Shown: positions 12,003-24,026, counted from the stretch's first letter. The stretch: 64,000 nt of DNA from Xiphophorus maculatus (GCF_002775205.1 NC_036454.1:1977382-2041381), one strand, 5' to 3'. Notes: generated from the letters alone by a model not told the origin. Numbers and translations: made by a program.

Positions 12003-12931
12003 CATATCATCAGCAGTGGTGAACACGATTAAACTCAGTTATTTTTTAGAAGTTTTCATTATAATTTCAGTTTATTGCGTAAAACGAGTTTCTGGTTTTC
12101 TTCAGGATTCTTTCTGCAAACACTGAGAGCATTTCTAAAGAATCATACGGAGCAGCTTGTATTACCTGCAGATTCTTCCTGTAAACACTCAGTTCCTCTC
12201 TCCAGTAAACATCAGAAAACATTAAATTTAATTAACATTAAATGAAACATCAGAAGATGTTGCAGCGTCAGAGGAACGCGGTTTGCATCAACAGGATTCT
12301 CTGAAACTACCACTGAAGTTGTGATGCAGGATTGTAAACTGTAATTGTGTGAACCCAGCGGCTCTCACGTCCCAGAGCATCATGGATCCACCGTTTGGTT
12401 TTGGTCTCATCTCAGACATTTGGTGGAGTTTCTCTGGCAGCCATGTTTCCTCCAGTGTTTCCGTCTCGTTGGTCTCTGAAGAGCCAAACCTCCAGATTCT
12501 GCTTTCAGATGAAATTATTTCTGGATTTTCTTTCCCAGTTGATGCTGAAGGTTTTTATCTACCTGATGTTTGTTTGGTTCGGCAGAATGCCTCATTTAAC
12601 ATTTTATTTTAGAGTTTGAACTCTGACCTCAGTTCCTTAGATTTATTTTTATCTCCATTTCCTGTTTTTACACTTCAGATACTTTTGTTTCACAAATCAT
12701 AGAAAATCTTTTGATTCTCAGAAACATCAGATCAGCTCTGAAAGGTGGAGGGTCAGAAACTCCCTGACCTTTTATTGACCTTTTGCTGATTAGAAGGTCA
12801 GTAAAAGGTCACAGGGTCGTGACCCCAGGTGAGGCTCCTGTTGAGCCTTCAGTCAGGCTGACCTGCAGCTTTGCTCTGACATGAAGCTGAACCTTAGTGG
12901 ACCTGCAGAGGAAACGATGATATTTCTAACA

Positions 12932-12934
<3 letters not shown>
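12003..12934. other. intergenic, no gene seen
   Basis: Short open frames at 12349-12619 show no conserved motif and are treated as chance. No repeat is recognised. Confidence 0.5.

Positions 12935-13003
<69 letters not shown>
12935..13003. repeat. (ATC)n microsatellite
   Basis: About 22 ATC triplets lie downstream of the copy A 3' end. Confidence 0.97.
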
Positions 13004-13004
<1 letters not shown>

Positions 13005-13559
13005 GGACAACCCGTCCAGGTTGAACTGTGACCTGCAGCCATGCAGAGTTAAAGACTTGGAGGAAAATGACTTGTGAACATTTAAGAACTGACACGAAGA
13101 AATGAATCAAACTTTTTATTAAAACAGTGAAGCTTTCAGCTGATCCAGATTAAATGACAGACATCATCATGTGTTAACATTAATAATAAATAGTAATGCT
13201 GACATGATTTATGGCAGTAACTGAACCCCGCAGCAGTTTGATGATATTTCTGGTCATTTCTCGACCTCCAGGCTGAATGCTGGACCTTCTCTCTGCTCAT
13301 CGGTGCTGAAGCTGCCGGACGCTGATGGGAGATTCTGCTGGTTCTTCACAGCATTGAAGAATGTTTGGCAATCGTTTGTGAAGTTTACCTTTTCCTCTGA
13401 CTTTAATACTTTGAACTTTTCTGAAATCTTAGCCATCTCTTTGAACTGATCCTTAAAATATCTCTCCTGCCACTCACTGATGGTTCTGTACTCTCTAACC
13501 AGGAGTTCAGCGAGCTTCTCCATGTTTCCTCCTGCTGCGCCTCTGAATCCTCTCAGCGG

Positions 13560-13982
13560 TGTAGTGGCACTCTGCGTCCCAAAAGTTCGTTGTACCACCT
13601 TTGCAGTTTGTCTAGCAACAAATATTTGAATCACTCGACTGAAACCAAGTCTTCTTTTATGATGTTTACTTAAAGAACTCCAAAAATACACTTACAGAAA
13701 AAATGAAAGGCTCGGTACAGATCGGTCAAAAAATTGTGTTGCTTCCACCGTATCCAACTGCAATCTGCCCTCACACATGCATACGGGCAATGTTAATGTT
13801 ATGCATTACGTAGTGGAAGCCAAAATTACTTTTCACAATAAAAGTATCCCTTTATATTAACTAAGTTATACATTTTAGAAAATATACTCAAAATGAATTT
13901 CTTAAAATTAAATTAAGCATATTTATACATTTTTAATCTAAATTATTATTCTATATGAATTCCCCATTAACTGGCTCTTACA
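13560..13982 (-). repeat. BEL/Pao 3' LTR
   Basis: 423 bp, TG...CA bounded, near-identical to the copy at 20600-21022. A weak purine tract with GGGGCCGGG precedes it on the coding strand. Confidence 0.93.
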
Positions 13983-14091
13983 TTACCCGGCCCCTAATTG
14001 GTTAGGCTGGAAAACGAAGCAATTATAAACTTAAAACACCAAGAGCCAAAATTCTTAAATAAAATGTCCACATATAAACTTGTCTTCTTCA

Positions 14092-17000
14092 TTAGTCCTC
14101 TGGCGTAGCTTCCTGAAGCAGGCATAGCTTGTTCACAGGTCGCTCCAGCGTGCTGGTATTGGTCTTCAACTTCACTCTTCTCACTGCTCCACTTGAGTCT
14201 GGCAGTGTTTCAACTACTCTTCCCATGACCCAAGAGTTGCGGGGGGAGGAACTGTCCACCAAAAGCACTACATCGCCTGCCATGAAGTTTCTTCTAGGCT
14301 TCAGCCATTTCTGTCGCTCCTGAAGAAGTGGAAGATACTCGCGTGTCCAACGAGCCCAGAATAAGTCTGCGAGATATTGGACTTGCTTCCACCTTCTTCT
14401 GGTGTAGATGTCATCTTCGCTGAAGACGCCTGGAGGCAGGGTTGGTTGAGCCTTCAGAAGTAGCAAATGGTTCGGGGTTAAAGGCTCAAGGTCATTGGCA
14501 TCATCTGAAACACTTGTGAGCGGCCTACCATTGATTATACTCTCGACTTCACACATTACTGTATGTAGACCGTCGTCGTTCACTGACTGACCTTTCAGTA
14601 GGGAATTGAGAATTCTTCGTGCAGTACGAATTTGCCTTTCCCAAACCCCACCTTGATGAGAGGCAGCTGGGCTGTTGAATATCCACTTTATCCCCTTTGG
14701 TTGTAGAACTCTCTCTATTCTTTCATTATCCAACTGTTGGATGGCTTCCCTTAGCTCTCGTTCAGCCGCCACAAAATTTGTGCCATTGTCTGACCTCATG
14801 GTGGTAACTTGACCTCTCCTACATACAAAACGGCGGATGGCGTTTATGCAGGAGTCCGTATCAAGGCTGTCAGCAATTTCAATGTGCACAGCTCGGAGAG
14901 TGAGACACGTGAACATTACCCCGTATCTCTTGACAGTACCCCGGCCCCGTTTAACCTCAAACGGGCCGAAGTAATCAACGCCAGTGTTCGTGAAAGGAGG
15001 TTGGTCTGGAAGGAGGCGATCTTCAGGTAAGCTTGCCATCTTTTGCTCACCAACCTTGCCAGTCATCCGACGGCACACCATGCATTGACCGATGATCTTC
15101 CTGATTGCAGAATTGGCTTGTGGAATCCAATATTTCTGTCTTATTTGTGCCAACACATAATTGCGTCCACAGTGGCCTGTTCTTTGATGTACGTCCCTCA
15201 AGATCAAAGTGGCAACTTTGCAATGTTTAGAAAGAATCACTGGGTGTTTGGCACTTTCTGGCAGAGCAGACTTGTTAAGTCTTCCACCTACTCTTAAGGT
15301 GTCATCTTGAAGAATCGGGTCAAGTTTATACAGCACACTGTTGCGACTGAGCTGGCTTTCATTTCTCAGGACCTTGATTTCTTCCTCAAAGTGTTGTCTT
15401 TGACTGAACTGTATTATTTCTGTTTCAGCAGCGTCCAGATCATCCAAGGTGAGTATTGTCTTTTCAGTTTGAAATTTCTTCATATGTTGTTCTAACTTTT
15501 TTCTTTGTTTTTCAGGGTCAAGTTCGGTCTGACTGATTGTTCTTAATGCCTCTTTGCGTTCTTCTTTATGCTCCCTCAGAGCATCTTTTACCTTTACAAT
15601 CCAAGCCACTGATCGTTTCAGTTTGTTCCAATCAGAGTGATAGATAAGTAGCTGGTTCATTGGTGCCATACCTTCTTCAACTTTGACCGTGTGAACAGCA
15701 ACTGTATTCTTGACCTCCGGGTCATCTTCTAGGCTTTCCTTCTTTCGCACAGGCTGTTCTGGCCAATCCTTTTCATTCAGCAGAAAGTCTGGTCCACTTA
15801 TCCACATTCCTCCTTCGACCAAGCTCTTTGCCTTCAGGCCTCTGCTGGCTTGATCTGCAGGATTCTCATTTGTTCTGACATACATCCATTGTGAGGGCTT
15901 GGTTGCTTCTCGGATCATTGAAACTCTGTTAGCAACAAACGTTTTGAAACGTGCCATGTCACTGTCAATGTATCTAAGCACCGTAGTGCTATCTGTCCAG
16001 AAAACAGATTGTTGCAGTAGTATTTGCAATTCTTCATGCAACATCTTGTCGACCTTTACTGCGACAACCGCCGCGGTCAACTCAAGCCTAGGGATTGTGA
16101 CTTTCTTCAGTGGTGACACTCTTGCTTTTCCCATAAGGAAAGCACAGTGTTTCTCGCCATGTTCATTCTCAAGCAGTAGATAAGACACAGTGCCGTAGGC
16201 GTATTCTGAGGCATCCGAAAAATGATGCAACTGCGCTGAGGTAGTGCATCCAAAGTTGATGGGTTTCAAACATCTACTCACATGGAAGTTGGAGAGGTAG
16301 GTGACATCTTCAAGCCATCTGCTCCACCCTTCAGCATGCTTTCCATCAAGGTTTTCATCCCAGTCAAGATGTTCCTTACAGAGATCTTTCAACAAAAGTT
16401 TAGCAGGCAAAATAACCGGCGCCAGAAAGCCAAGAGGATCGTAGATGGAGTTGACGATTGACAAGATACCTCTTCTGGTCACTGGCTTGTCTTGCAGCTC
16501 TATCTTGTATAGGAAAGTATCCGATTCTGTGTCCCACTGCACACCAAGTGTTCTTTCCACTGGTAGAGTGTCGTGTCGTAAATCCAGGTCTCTGACTTCA
16601 GTGGCTCTGTGCTCTGCAGGTATTGATGTTAGCACTTTCCTGCTGTTGCTCATCCACTTTGTTAAGGTGAACCCTCCATTGCTACACAAAGCTTGAAGTT
16701 CCTTGACCAGTCTCACTGCATCGTTTTCTGTGGCTACACTTTTCAGGCAGTCGTCTACGTAGAAATGGCGCAGGACTGTTTGAACTGCGTCTGGAGATAC
16801 AGTGTCCCTGTGATCCTCTGCAGTTCTTCTCAGTGCATATGAGGCCACACTTGGAGAAGAAGTAGCTCCAAAAAGATGCACTGTCATTCGGAATTCCTCC
16901 ATGGGCTCGTCTAATCTGCCGTTGGGCCACCAAAGAAAGCGGAGTAAGTCTGCATCACGTTCTGGCACATTAACTTGATAGAACATTGACTCAATGTCTG

Positions 17001-20000
17001 CCATTACTGCTACAGGCTCCTCCCGGAATCTGAGGAGGACACCAACCAACGTATTGGTCAGATTGGGCCCCTGGAGCAACTCATTATTCAGACACCGATC
17101 CTGGTAGGAGGATGTGCAGTCAAATACCACCCGAAGCTTCTTCTTCTTTGGGTGATAGACTCCATGGTGCGGTATATAGAACACCCTGTTGTCCTCTCGG
17201 GTCAGCTGGTTTGTAGGAACCCGGACTGCGTAGCCCTTGGTAATGATTGCTTTCATGAAGTTCTTATAATCTTCAAAGAACTCAGGACTCTTCCTGAACT
17301 TCCTTTCCAAAGACGCAATGCGTTGCTCTGCCACACTACGATTGTTAGGCATCTGGAGCTTCTCATTACGGAGTGGCAATCCGACACAGTAATGCCCATT
17401 CTTAAAAACTGTTGTCTTTTCCACAGACCGCAGAAAAACTTTGTCTTCATGAGACAGCTCTTCCTTGTCCTCATAATTGCGTTCTGGGAAGTCAGTGTTG
17501 TACTGTTGGATCAACAGGTTCTCTATCTCCACCAATGAGATTCTGTTCACGAATGAGTGAGGTGTTTCATTCTCCGCTTCATTTCTCCTTACAGGTCCAC
17601 TCACAACCCAGCCTATGGTCGTCTTGATGGCGTAAGGACCTCCATCCTGGCCATTAATGATGCGCCAGGGCTTCATCGCTTTTGAACAGTTTGCTCCAAT
17701 AAGTAGGCCTACATCAGCCTTTAACTCTGGCAAATTCACTTCACTTAGGTACGGCCACTGTTGGATATCAGACTGCTTGGGTATGTTTCCAGCATGAACA
17801 GGTATGCTGCTGTGAGTAAACACCTTGAGCAACTCGACGTACATACTGTCCTCCAGCCCACACACTTTGAGCTCTGATAGAACCAGACTGTCCATGAGCT
17901 TCTGGTTTTCTGGTGCATCTTGACCCATGGTGCTGAGACGTATTTTGGTTGGTTTCCCTTTCACATTCAATTTCTTTTGCAGGTCTTCCGTGCAGAATGT
18001 TGCCGTGCTTCCCGGGTCTAGAAAGGCGTACGTTTCCACATACTGTTCACTATTCTTCGACTTGACTTTCACCGGTACTATCCACAGCACACAATCAGCT
18101 TCTCCGGCCCCTGTGAGGGCGCAAGACTCCTGTGTGATGGGAACCTCAGCAGCTAGCAACTCTTCAGCAGTAGCTCCATCATTCTTTCTTGGTGAGGCGG
18201 AACTGCCATCTTTTTCTTTGTGCAGAATATCAGGGTGCTTAAATCCACATTCTTTGCACTCTATTTTTCGTTTACAGGATTTACTGAGATGGCCAGGAAT
18301 CAAGCAACTAAAACATAGACCCTTTGATTTCAGGAATTCCACTCGTTCTTGATGAGACTGGCCTTTGATCTTACTGCATGAAGCAAGAGCGTGTGACTGC
18401 TGACAATATAGACAGGGTTTATCAAAGGCGTTCATCGCTTTTCCATTGCTAGCAGGCTTGACCTTGGCAGTTCTTTCTTGAGGCTCTTTGGATTCAGGAA
18501 CAACATTGGTTGCAAAACTGCTTCCACGAAACTCCTTTTTCACGGCCTGCTTTCCTTTTTGGTTCATCTTAGCAGCTATGGGTGAGCGACTATCAGATAT
18601 GTCACCAAAGAGAGGATCGATTGCTATTTTAGCTTGGCGGTCTATGAAGTTCACCAAATCAGTAAATCTGGCCCTGTGACCACGTTGTTCTTTGAGGTTG
18701 AAAGCTTCTGTTCGCCAACGTTCTTTCATTTTGTAAGGCAGTTTGGATATCAACGCGCGCAGATTGGTAGGATTATCCATCTCTTCCAAGAACTCAATAT
18801 CTTCCATAGAGTTACGACATCCTATCAGGAACATTGCGTAAGCATTTAACGCTTTCCCATCCTCTGCTTTCACTTGTGGCCATTTGAGAGCTTTCTCCAC
18901 GTACGCACTGGCGATCCGAAGCTCATCTCCATAATGCTTATGCAGAAGTCGCTTGGCTTCTTTGTAGCCCTTGCATGGTGTCATATGAGCGCAACTACGA
19001 ACGAGCTCTTGGGGCTCACCATCTGTGAACTGTTCCAAGAAGTATAGTTTATCTTGGTCATTGTCTGTTTTCTGCTCTATGGCATGTTCAAATGCTCTCA
19101 TGAAGGACTTGAACTGCAGTGCATCACCTTTGAACACAGAAATGTCCTTTGTAGGTAGCTGCGAAAGCTGTTGTTGCTTTACTAGCAATTCAGTTATTGT
19201 GTTCTGCTTCTGCATGACTGACACAATGTCATTCCCTGTTTGTGTTCTAGAAGTTTGGTTTGAAACTGGCGGTGGTAGTTGTGGTATTTGTGTGCGCTGC
19301 ACTTGTCTTGGTGCTTGAACATTCATTTTAGCATGTTGCGGTAGCGACATGCTAACTCTTTCCTTCTTTATGTTTCCACTTATTGATTTTTGCGCTGACA
19401 CGTAACTACCTCTGTCATCTTCCAATGTTTCATACTCTTTAAGCACTTGTATTCTTGCTTGGCTTTCAGCTAATGCTGTCTCCAGTTCTAACTCTTCCTT
19501 TTCAGCTCTAATTCTCATTTCTTGGAATTCAAGCTCCCGTTTCTTTTTCAACGCTTCTTGACGTTTCATTAGAGCGGCATGCTCTGCTTCCTGACGGGCA
19601 CGTGTGGACGATACACGTGAGGTGTTGGAAATGTTGCTTACATGAGAGTGTGCTTTAGCAACGTTACTGGCCCCTATCTGTGAAACACTGTCACTAGGCA
19701 AAACAGTATCTTCTTCTTCTGTCACTTGTTCAGTACGATCATCTAAGGGCAAGTTTTCCCTCTCTGTGGAATCATGCACTCCTGTCAGCCATCTCTTAGT
19801 TTCTTTCATGAAGCCTGTTATCTGATCCATTTTAGGTTCGTACCAATTGTTTTGGTCGTGAAATTTTTCATCTTCAGACAACAGACTGCAAACTTCAAAA
19901 TTGAACCTATTAAACTCGTTTAGAGACTGTGCAAAATCACTCTCCATCGTAAGCTGAACACTTTCCACATTTTGAGCATCACACTTCAATGTCTCTATCT

Positions 20001-20151
20001 CTTTAATTTGTCTGGTTAGAGTGGCTAACGTTCGTCTTCTTAATCCTATGAACCGTTGTAATCTCTCCTCAGCGCCCTTCTCAGTTAGCTTGCGCTCTCT
20101 CCCCTGTTCCAATTTATCCTCGCCACGCGTGTCAGCAGCTCCGTCAGCCAT
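14092..20151 (-). CDS. BEL/Pao Gag-Pol polyprotein (2019 aa)
   Basis: A single uninterrupted frame. Order of parts: a charged coiled-coil-like N-terminus, a DUF1759-type Gag region (about residues 320-500), zinc-knuckle cysteines including CFSCLIPGHLSKSC near 620, and an aspartic protease with the D-P-G-S active site near 710. Reverse transcriptase follows with FYVDDC near 1130, then RNase H with HFSDASEYAYG near 1312, and an integrase with H2C2 zinc site from about 1660 and SDNGTNF near 1790. A C-terminal DUF5641-like tail closes it. No envelope gene is present. All catalytic motifs look intact, so the copy may be mobile. Gag and Pol in one frame is usual for this superfamily. Confidence 0.93.
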   Translation of the reverse strand: MADGAADTRGEDKLEQGRERKLTEKGAEERLQRFIGLRRRTLATLTRQIKEIETLKCDAQNVESVQLTMESDFAQSLNEFNRFNFEVCSLLSEDEKFHDQNNWYEPKMDQITGFMKETKRWLTGVHDSTERENLPLDDRTEQVTEEEDTVLPSDSVSQIGASNVAKAHSHVSNISNTSRVSSTRARQEAEHAALMKRQEALKKKRELEFQEMRIRAEKEELELETALAESQARIQVLKEYETLEDDRGSYVSAQKSISGNIKKERVSMSLPQHAKMNVQAPRQVQRTQIPQLPPPVSNQTSRTQTGNDIVSVMQKQNTITELLVKQQQLSQLPTKDISVFKGDALQFKSFMRAFEHAIEQKTDNDQDKLYFLEQFTDGEPQELVRSCAHMTPCKGYKEAKRLLHKHYGDELRIASAYVEKALKWPQVKAEDGKALNAYAMFLIGCRNSMEDIEFLEEMDNPTNLRALISKLPYKMKERWRTEAFNLKEQRGHRARFTDLVNFIDRQAKIAIDPLFGDISDSRSPIAAKMNQKGKQAVKKEFRGSSFATNVVPESKEPQERTAKVKPASNGKAMNAFDKPCLYCQQSHALASCSKIKGQSHQERVEFLKSKGLCFSCLIPGHLSKSCKRKIECKECGFKHPDILHKEKDGSSASPRKNDGATAEELLAAEVPITQESCALTGAGEADCVLWIVPVKVKSKNSEQYVETYAFLDPGSTATFCTEDLQKKLNVKGKPTKIRLSTMGQDAPENQKLMDSLVLSELKVCGLEDSMYVELLKVFTHSSIPVHAGNIPKQSDIQQWPYLSEVNLPELKADVGLLIGANCSKAMKPWRIINGQDGGPYAIKTTIGWVVSGPVRRNEAENETPHSFVNRISLVEIENLLIQQYNTDFPERNYEDKEELSHEDKVFLRSVEKTTVFKNGHYCVGLPLRNEKLQMPNNRSVAEQRIASLERKFRKSPEFFEDYKNFMKAIITKGYAVRVPTNQLTREDNRVFYIPHHGVYHPKKKKLRVVFDCTSSYQDRCLNNELLQGPNLTNTLVGVLLRFREEPVAVMADIESMFYQVNVPERDADLLRFLWWPNGRLDEPMEEFRMTVHLFGATSSPSVASYALRRTAEDHRDTVSPDAVQTVLRHFYVDDCLKSVATENDAVRLVKELQALCSNGGFTLTKWMSNSRKVLTSIPAEHRATEVRDLDLRHDTLPVERTLGVQWDTESDTFLYKIELQDKPVTRRGILSIVNSIYDPLGFLAPVILPAKLLLKDLCKEHLDWDENLDGKHAEGWSRWLEDVTYLSNFHVSRCLKPINFGCTTSAQLHHFSDASEYAYGTVSYLLLENEHGEKHCAFLMGKARVSPLKKVTIPRLELTAAVVAVKVDKMLHEELQILLQQSVFWTDSTTVLRYIDSDMARFKTFVANRVSMIREATKPSQWMYVRTNENPADQASRGLKAKSLVEGGMWISGPDFLLNEKDWPEQPVRKKESLEDDPEVKNTVAVHTVKVEEGMAPMNQLLIYHSDWNKLKRSVAWIVKVKDALREHKEERKEALRTISQTELDPEKQRKKLEQHMKKFQTEKTILTLDDLDAAETEIIQFSQRQHFEEEIKVLRNESQLSRNSVLYKLDPILQDDTLRVGGRLNKSALPESAKHPVILSKHCKVATLILRDVHQRTGHCGRNYVLAQIRQKYWIPQANSAIRKIIGQCMVCRRMTGKVGEQKMASLPEDRLLPDQPPFTNTGVDYFGPFEVKRGRGTVKRYGVMFTCLTLRAVHIEIADSLDTDSCINAIRRFVCRRGQVTTMRSDNGTNFVAAERELREAIQQLDNERIERVLQPKGIKWIFNSPAASHQGGVWERQIRTARRILNSLLKGQSVNDDGLHTVMCEVESIINGRPLTSVSDDANDLEPLTPNHLLLLKAQPTLPPGVFSEDDIYTRRRWKQVQYLADLFWARWTREYLPLLQERQKWLKPRRNFMAGDVVLLVDSSSPRNSWVMGRVVETLPDSSGAVRRVKLKTNTSTLERPVNKLCLLQEATPED

Positions 20152-20479
20152 CTTATAATCGCGGAGTTAATGTGCAGTAAGCAGGCACAAAGTTTAAAGC
20201 ACTTACTTCAAAGTTGCCTTTCTTCTCTAACTGAGTGCAAACAGACTGTTCATATTTCACAAAAGCTCCACATTGACCGAATCCGTTACCTACGTGCACA
20301 CGTGTCTCGGACAATTAACTGCATCCAGTGGAATTTTACTGACAGGCTTTAACTTCAATTTTCGTCAGAGCTCCTTCAATCATCCGTATGACGTCTTTTT
20401 CTTTACAATATTCAAATTTAAAGAAGCCTTTTCGTTACCTTTTCTAGGAGAATCATTCAAAGGGTTACCCGTTTCAAGT

Positions 20480-20512
<33 letters not shown>

Positions 20513-20599
20513 CTCAGCGAGGCGCGAGCTTCTTTTCTCTTCAGCCGCGTTGTCCAGGCAAGAAGAAATGAGGCTCCATTAGCAAATTTTTTGACTTTA
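20152..20599 (-). other. BEL/Pao 5' leader with poly-A/T tract
   Basis: Untranslated leader between the 5' LTR and the polyprotein start. It holds a 34-bp T homopolymer on the plus strand (20479-20512). I could not assign the primer-binding site to a particular tRNA. Confidence 0.7.
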
Positions 20600-21022
20600 T
20601 GTAGTGGCACTCTGCGTCCCAAAAGTTCGTTGTACCACCTTTGCAGTTTGTCTAGCAACAAATATTTGAATCACTCGACTGAAACCAAGTCTTCTTTTAT
20701 GATGTTTACTTAAAGAACTCCAAAAATACACTTATAGAAAAAATGAAAGGCTCGGTACAGATCGGTCAAAAAATTGTGTTGCTTCCACCGTATCCAACTG
20801 CAATCTGCCCTCACACATGCATACGGGCAATGTTAATGTTATGCATTACGTAGTGGAAGCCAAAATTACTTTTCACAATAAAAGTATCCCTTTATATTAA
20901 CTAAGTTATACATTTTAGAAAATATACTCAAAATGAATTTCTTAAAATTAAATTAAGCATATTTATACATTTTTAATCTAAATTATTATTCTATATGAAT
21001 TCCCCATTAACTGGCTCTTACA
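20600..21022 (-). repeat. BEL/Pao 5' LTR
   Basis: 423 bp, partner of 13560-13982. The flanking AGCGG at 21023 completes the target duplication. Confidence 0.93.
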
Positions 21023-21858
21023 AGCGGTTTGTTCAGCCAGGTTCCCCCATCAGCCATGGTGATGTAGTTTGGGTCGAACCAGAACCTCTTGTCCTCCATG
21101 CTCAGAGCCATGAGGGTCAAAGGAAACGTCCGGAAGTTTCTGGCCGATTCACTGATGACTGAAGCTGTGAAATACGTGGTGCACCAAGCTTCCCTCTCTG
21201 GAGACGGGATATACGCCATCTCTCCGAGGAAAATGTTTTTGAAATACTGAACACATCCGTTCAAGTGTTCTTCTTTTTCACTTTTTCCTTCCACAGCAGG
21301 TCTTATATCTCGGTAACTTTCCTTGTTCATTTGCTTATTGATATTTTGTTTAATGTTATCAACAGAGTCAGATTTCTTTTTCTTGTCCAGCTTCTTTCCA
21401 ACAGGAAACACATAAAGACTTTCAGGGTCGACTTCATAAATCCAGTTATTGATCATCAGATGTGTGACTTGATTCTTTTCATTCTTTGCAAAGTGATGGA
21501 TGATGTTTCTGATGTCACTTCCTGTTTGGATTGCAAAACATTTTTTCAGAATTTTGTTTTTTTTGTTATTATCTCTTTCTTCAAACTCAATAACTGTCTT
21601 GAATTTTCTTTCTTTGTTTTTTGTTCTCCAATGATAAAAACTGATGGGTCTGAATCTTTTTCACAGAGTTCTTGTGGTTTTATTTCTGGTGGACCTGGAT
21701 GAAAGAATCCCCACGTCAAACTTTCAAGGATCCTGAAAGTTTCCTTGAATTTAGTTGCTTTATCAAGACCTGAAGGAATTTCCTTATAAACTTCTGGATC
21801 AATGAAGCTTTTGGTTCCTCTTTGTCGAGATGCTTATTGTCGTTTCCCTTTTTGTTTC

Positions 21859-22832
21859 CTCCGTCGCCCAGCAGCGCCGTCTGATTGGTGGGAACTTCCT
21901 TCCCGGTGCGGCGGCGGTCGTCCCTCCTCCTGATCTCTCCGGTCCGGCCGACGGTCAGAACCAGCTTCTTGGTGTGATCTCCAGATCTCCACCGCGCTCC
22001 ATCCTGACTCAGGACGTCTCCCGTCTCCGCCACCTGGACGGCGGTCTTCCACAGGTGCAGCTCCGTCTCCAGGCCGGCTTCGTGCAGCGTCTGCAGCAGA
22101 GCTGGTGGGAAGCGGCGGTCCGATCCCACGCCGCAGGCCACCACTGCAGTGGTTTGGATCTTCTGGCCGATCCTGGAGGACCTTTAATGATCCTGGCCAC
22201 GTCTCGGTAGCTGTACCCTGATATCCTCATCTCTCCTGAAGGCTCTCTGGCTCCGTGACCCACCAGAACCAGGCTGCTGCGTTCCGACAGAGGCGCCGCC
22301 TGACCTTTGACCTGCCGGACTCTGTGCTGGGGACGGACGGCGTGAAGCGAACTGACCGCTGGATGTTTGTGGTAGAGAGAAGCTGCAGCTGTTCTCACCA
22401 CCTCATCGTCTGCTAACATGACGATCTGCTGCTGGTCAAACTCTACCAGGGGACCATCTGGGCTCGGGGCGGTTCTGGAGGTTCTGGAAACCGGGTCGGC
22501 TTCATGCGCTGCTTGATCCATCTGAGGGTTCTGCTGGTCGGGTTCTGACTCACAGACTGTCTGGTTGCAGAGGAGCTTTCTGCTGACCGGGAGACGCTGC
22601 TGCGGTTCCGACCCGTTTTCCTGCCCGGTGTTTCCGTCTGATGGGTCGGTGCTGCGGGTCGGAACCAGAACTTCCTGTGTGCAGCTGGGAGAGATCTCTG
22701 CAGCGCTTTGCAGCCGGTCCGCCATCGTCTGCTGGTCAGAACCAACCAAGAAGGCGTCCAGAACCTGGAAACCAAACAAGCTTTGGTCAGAACACAGGGA
22801 GGTTCTGCTGCGGTTCTGGACGGGATAAACCA
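21859..22832 (-). repeat. Near-identical tract shared with 56871-57843 (inverted)
   Basis: About 973 bp, covering the end of an intron and the C80-domain part of the main exon, is almost identical to copy B. By eye I noted only a G/T change near the intron end and an A/C change near the distal end. Sequence on both sides diverges abruptly, the signature of gene conversion or a short recent duplication. Confidence 0.85.
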
Positions 22833-22854
22833 TCAGGTAAATACACAAAAACAT

Positions 22855-23546
22855 TTAAATAAAAATGATTATTTTTATCTTAATTTAATCATATTTTTAC
22901 TGATTATTTAAAATAAGTGCATGTAAAGTTTTTCACCAGGTTATAATAAATTTATTTTTGTAAAAACTTCATTTGTTGTGAATTTTGCTGCATGAACAAA
23001 CTGAACAGGTTTTTATTTTTTACCGTGTCGTTGTGCAGGAAAAGATAAAACATTATGGATTTACATTAATATATTAAAATAAATAAAGTTATATTGTTTT
23101 AAAGTTCTTTTTAAGTCTATTTTGTTTAAGTTAAAGAAAAATTTCTTTTAATAAACCAGAAACTTTATTTGCTGCCACCTACAGGAATTTGACAGTAACA
23201 GCAGGTTTACAGTCAGTAAATAAACTTTATTAATATTTTATAAATGTTGTACACAAATACAGAAACATGATTAATATAAAACAATAAGACAATAAGAACA
23301 GCTGATAAAAACAGAACATGTTTACACGTCATGTTTCTATAATTTAAACTCTGAGATTAAGTTTTATTAATATTATTCTCTACATGTAAAATGTTTGTTT
23401 TCTTTTCTAAATAGTAAAAACTGACATAATAATGAATGAGGCAAATAGAAAAAGTAAATAAAGTGCTTTTATTTTGAATACTGGATTGCAGGAAGTGTCC
23501 TTGGTAAACGGCCTGAGGAGTTTTTCATCAAGTCCAGAGGACTCCA
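22855..23546. other. copy A intron, AT-rich
   Basis: Unique AT-rich DNA within the intron of copy A, with no exon seen. The short exon present in copy B at 55105-55138 was not found here. Confidence 0.5.
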
Positions 23547-23650
23547 AACATTCACACACACATTTATACACACATCCACACACACACATTTACACACACA
23601 TCCACACACACACATTTACACACACATCCACACACACGCACACACATTCA
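23547..23650. repeat. CA-rich tandem repeat
   Basis: About four copies of a ~26-bp unit made of CACACACATTTACACACACATC. Confidence 0.9.
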
Positions 23651-24026
23651 GGTGCTTTGTAATGTGGCAACTATCTTAGCAGCTGTTACAGAAGAGAAGG
23701 TCAGAGGTCACCTGACTGAATGACTATAGCTACACTGTTAGACCTTTTATTGTAATTTTACCATTCTACAGTACCTTTACTGTTATGATATTTCACAGTT
23801 CATTTTTACTGAGTGTGCTTTACAGTTATAACTGCATTACTGTAAATGTAGTTTCTAGTATAATACAGTAATTGTATTTTATAGTAAAGCTGGTCTACTG
23901 TAAACTTGTTTCACAACATAATGTCAGAGTTTTACTGTAAATTAAAGTTTACATTTCTTTAAGATAAGAATACTTTACCATAAACCGAAAAATTTCATAA
24001 AAGAAATTTTAGTCCAAGTACTGTGA

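Larger units (their letters stand above)
13560..21022 (-). mobile_element. BEL/Pao LTR retrotransposon, apparently intact
   Basis: Two 423-bp LTRs (13560-13982 and 20600-21022) flank a minus-strand internal region with one 6-kb open frame. LTRs begin TGTAAG and end CTACA on the coding strand. I see a single difference between them (C at 13699, T at 20739). A 5-bp target duplication AGCGG occurs at 13555-13559 and 21023-21027, the length usual for this superfamily. Identical LTRs and an open polyprotein imply a very recent insertion into the copy A last exon. Confidence 0.95.

Noticed and set aside
14092-20151. An envelope gene making the BEL element retrovirus-like
   Set aside because: Only about 100 bp separate the polyprotein stop from the 3' LTR.
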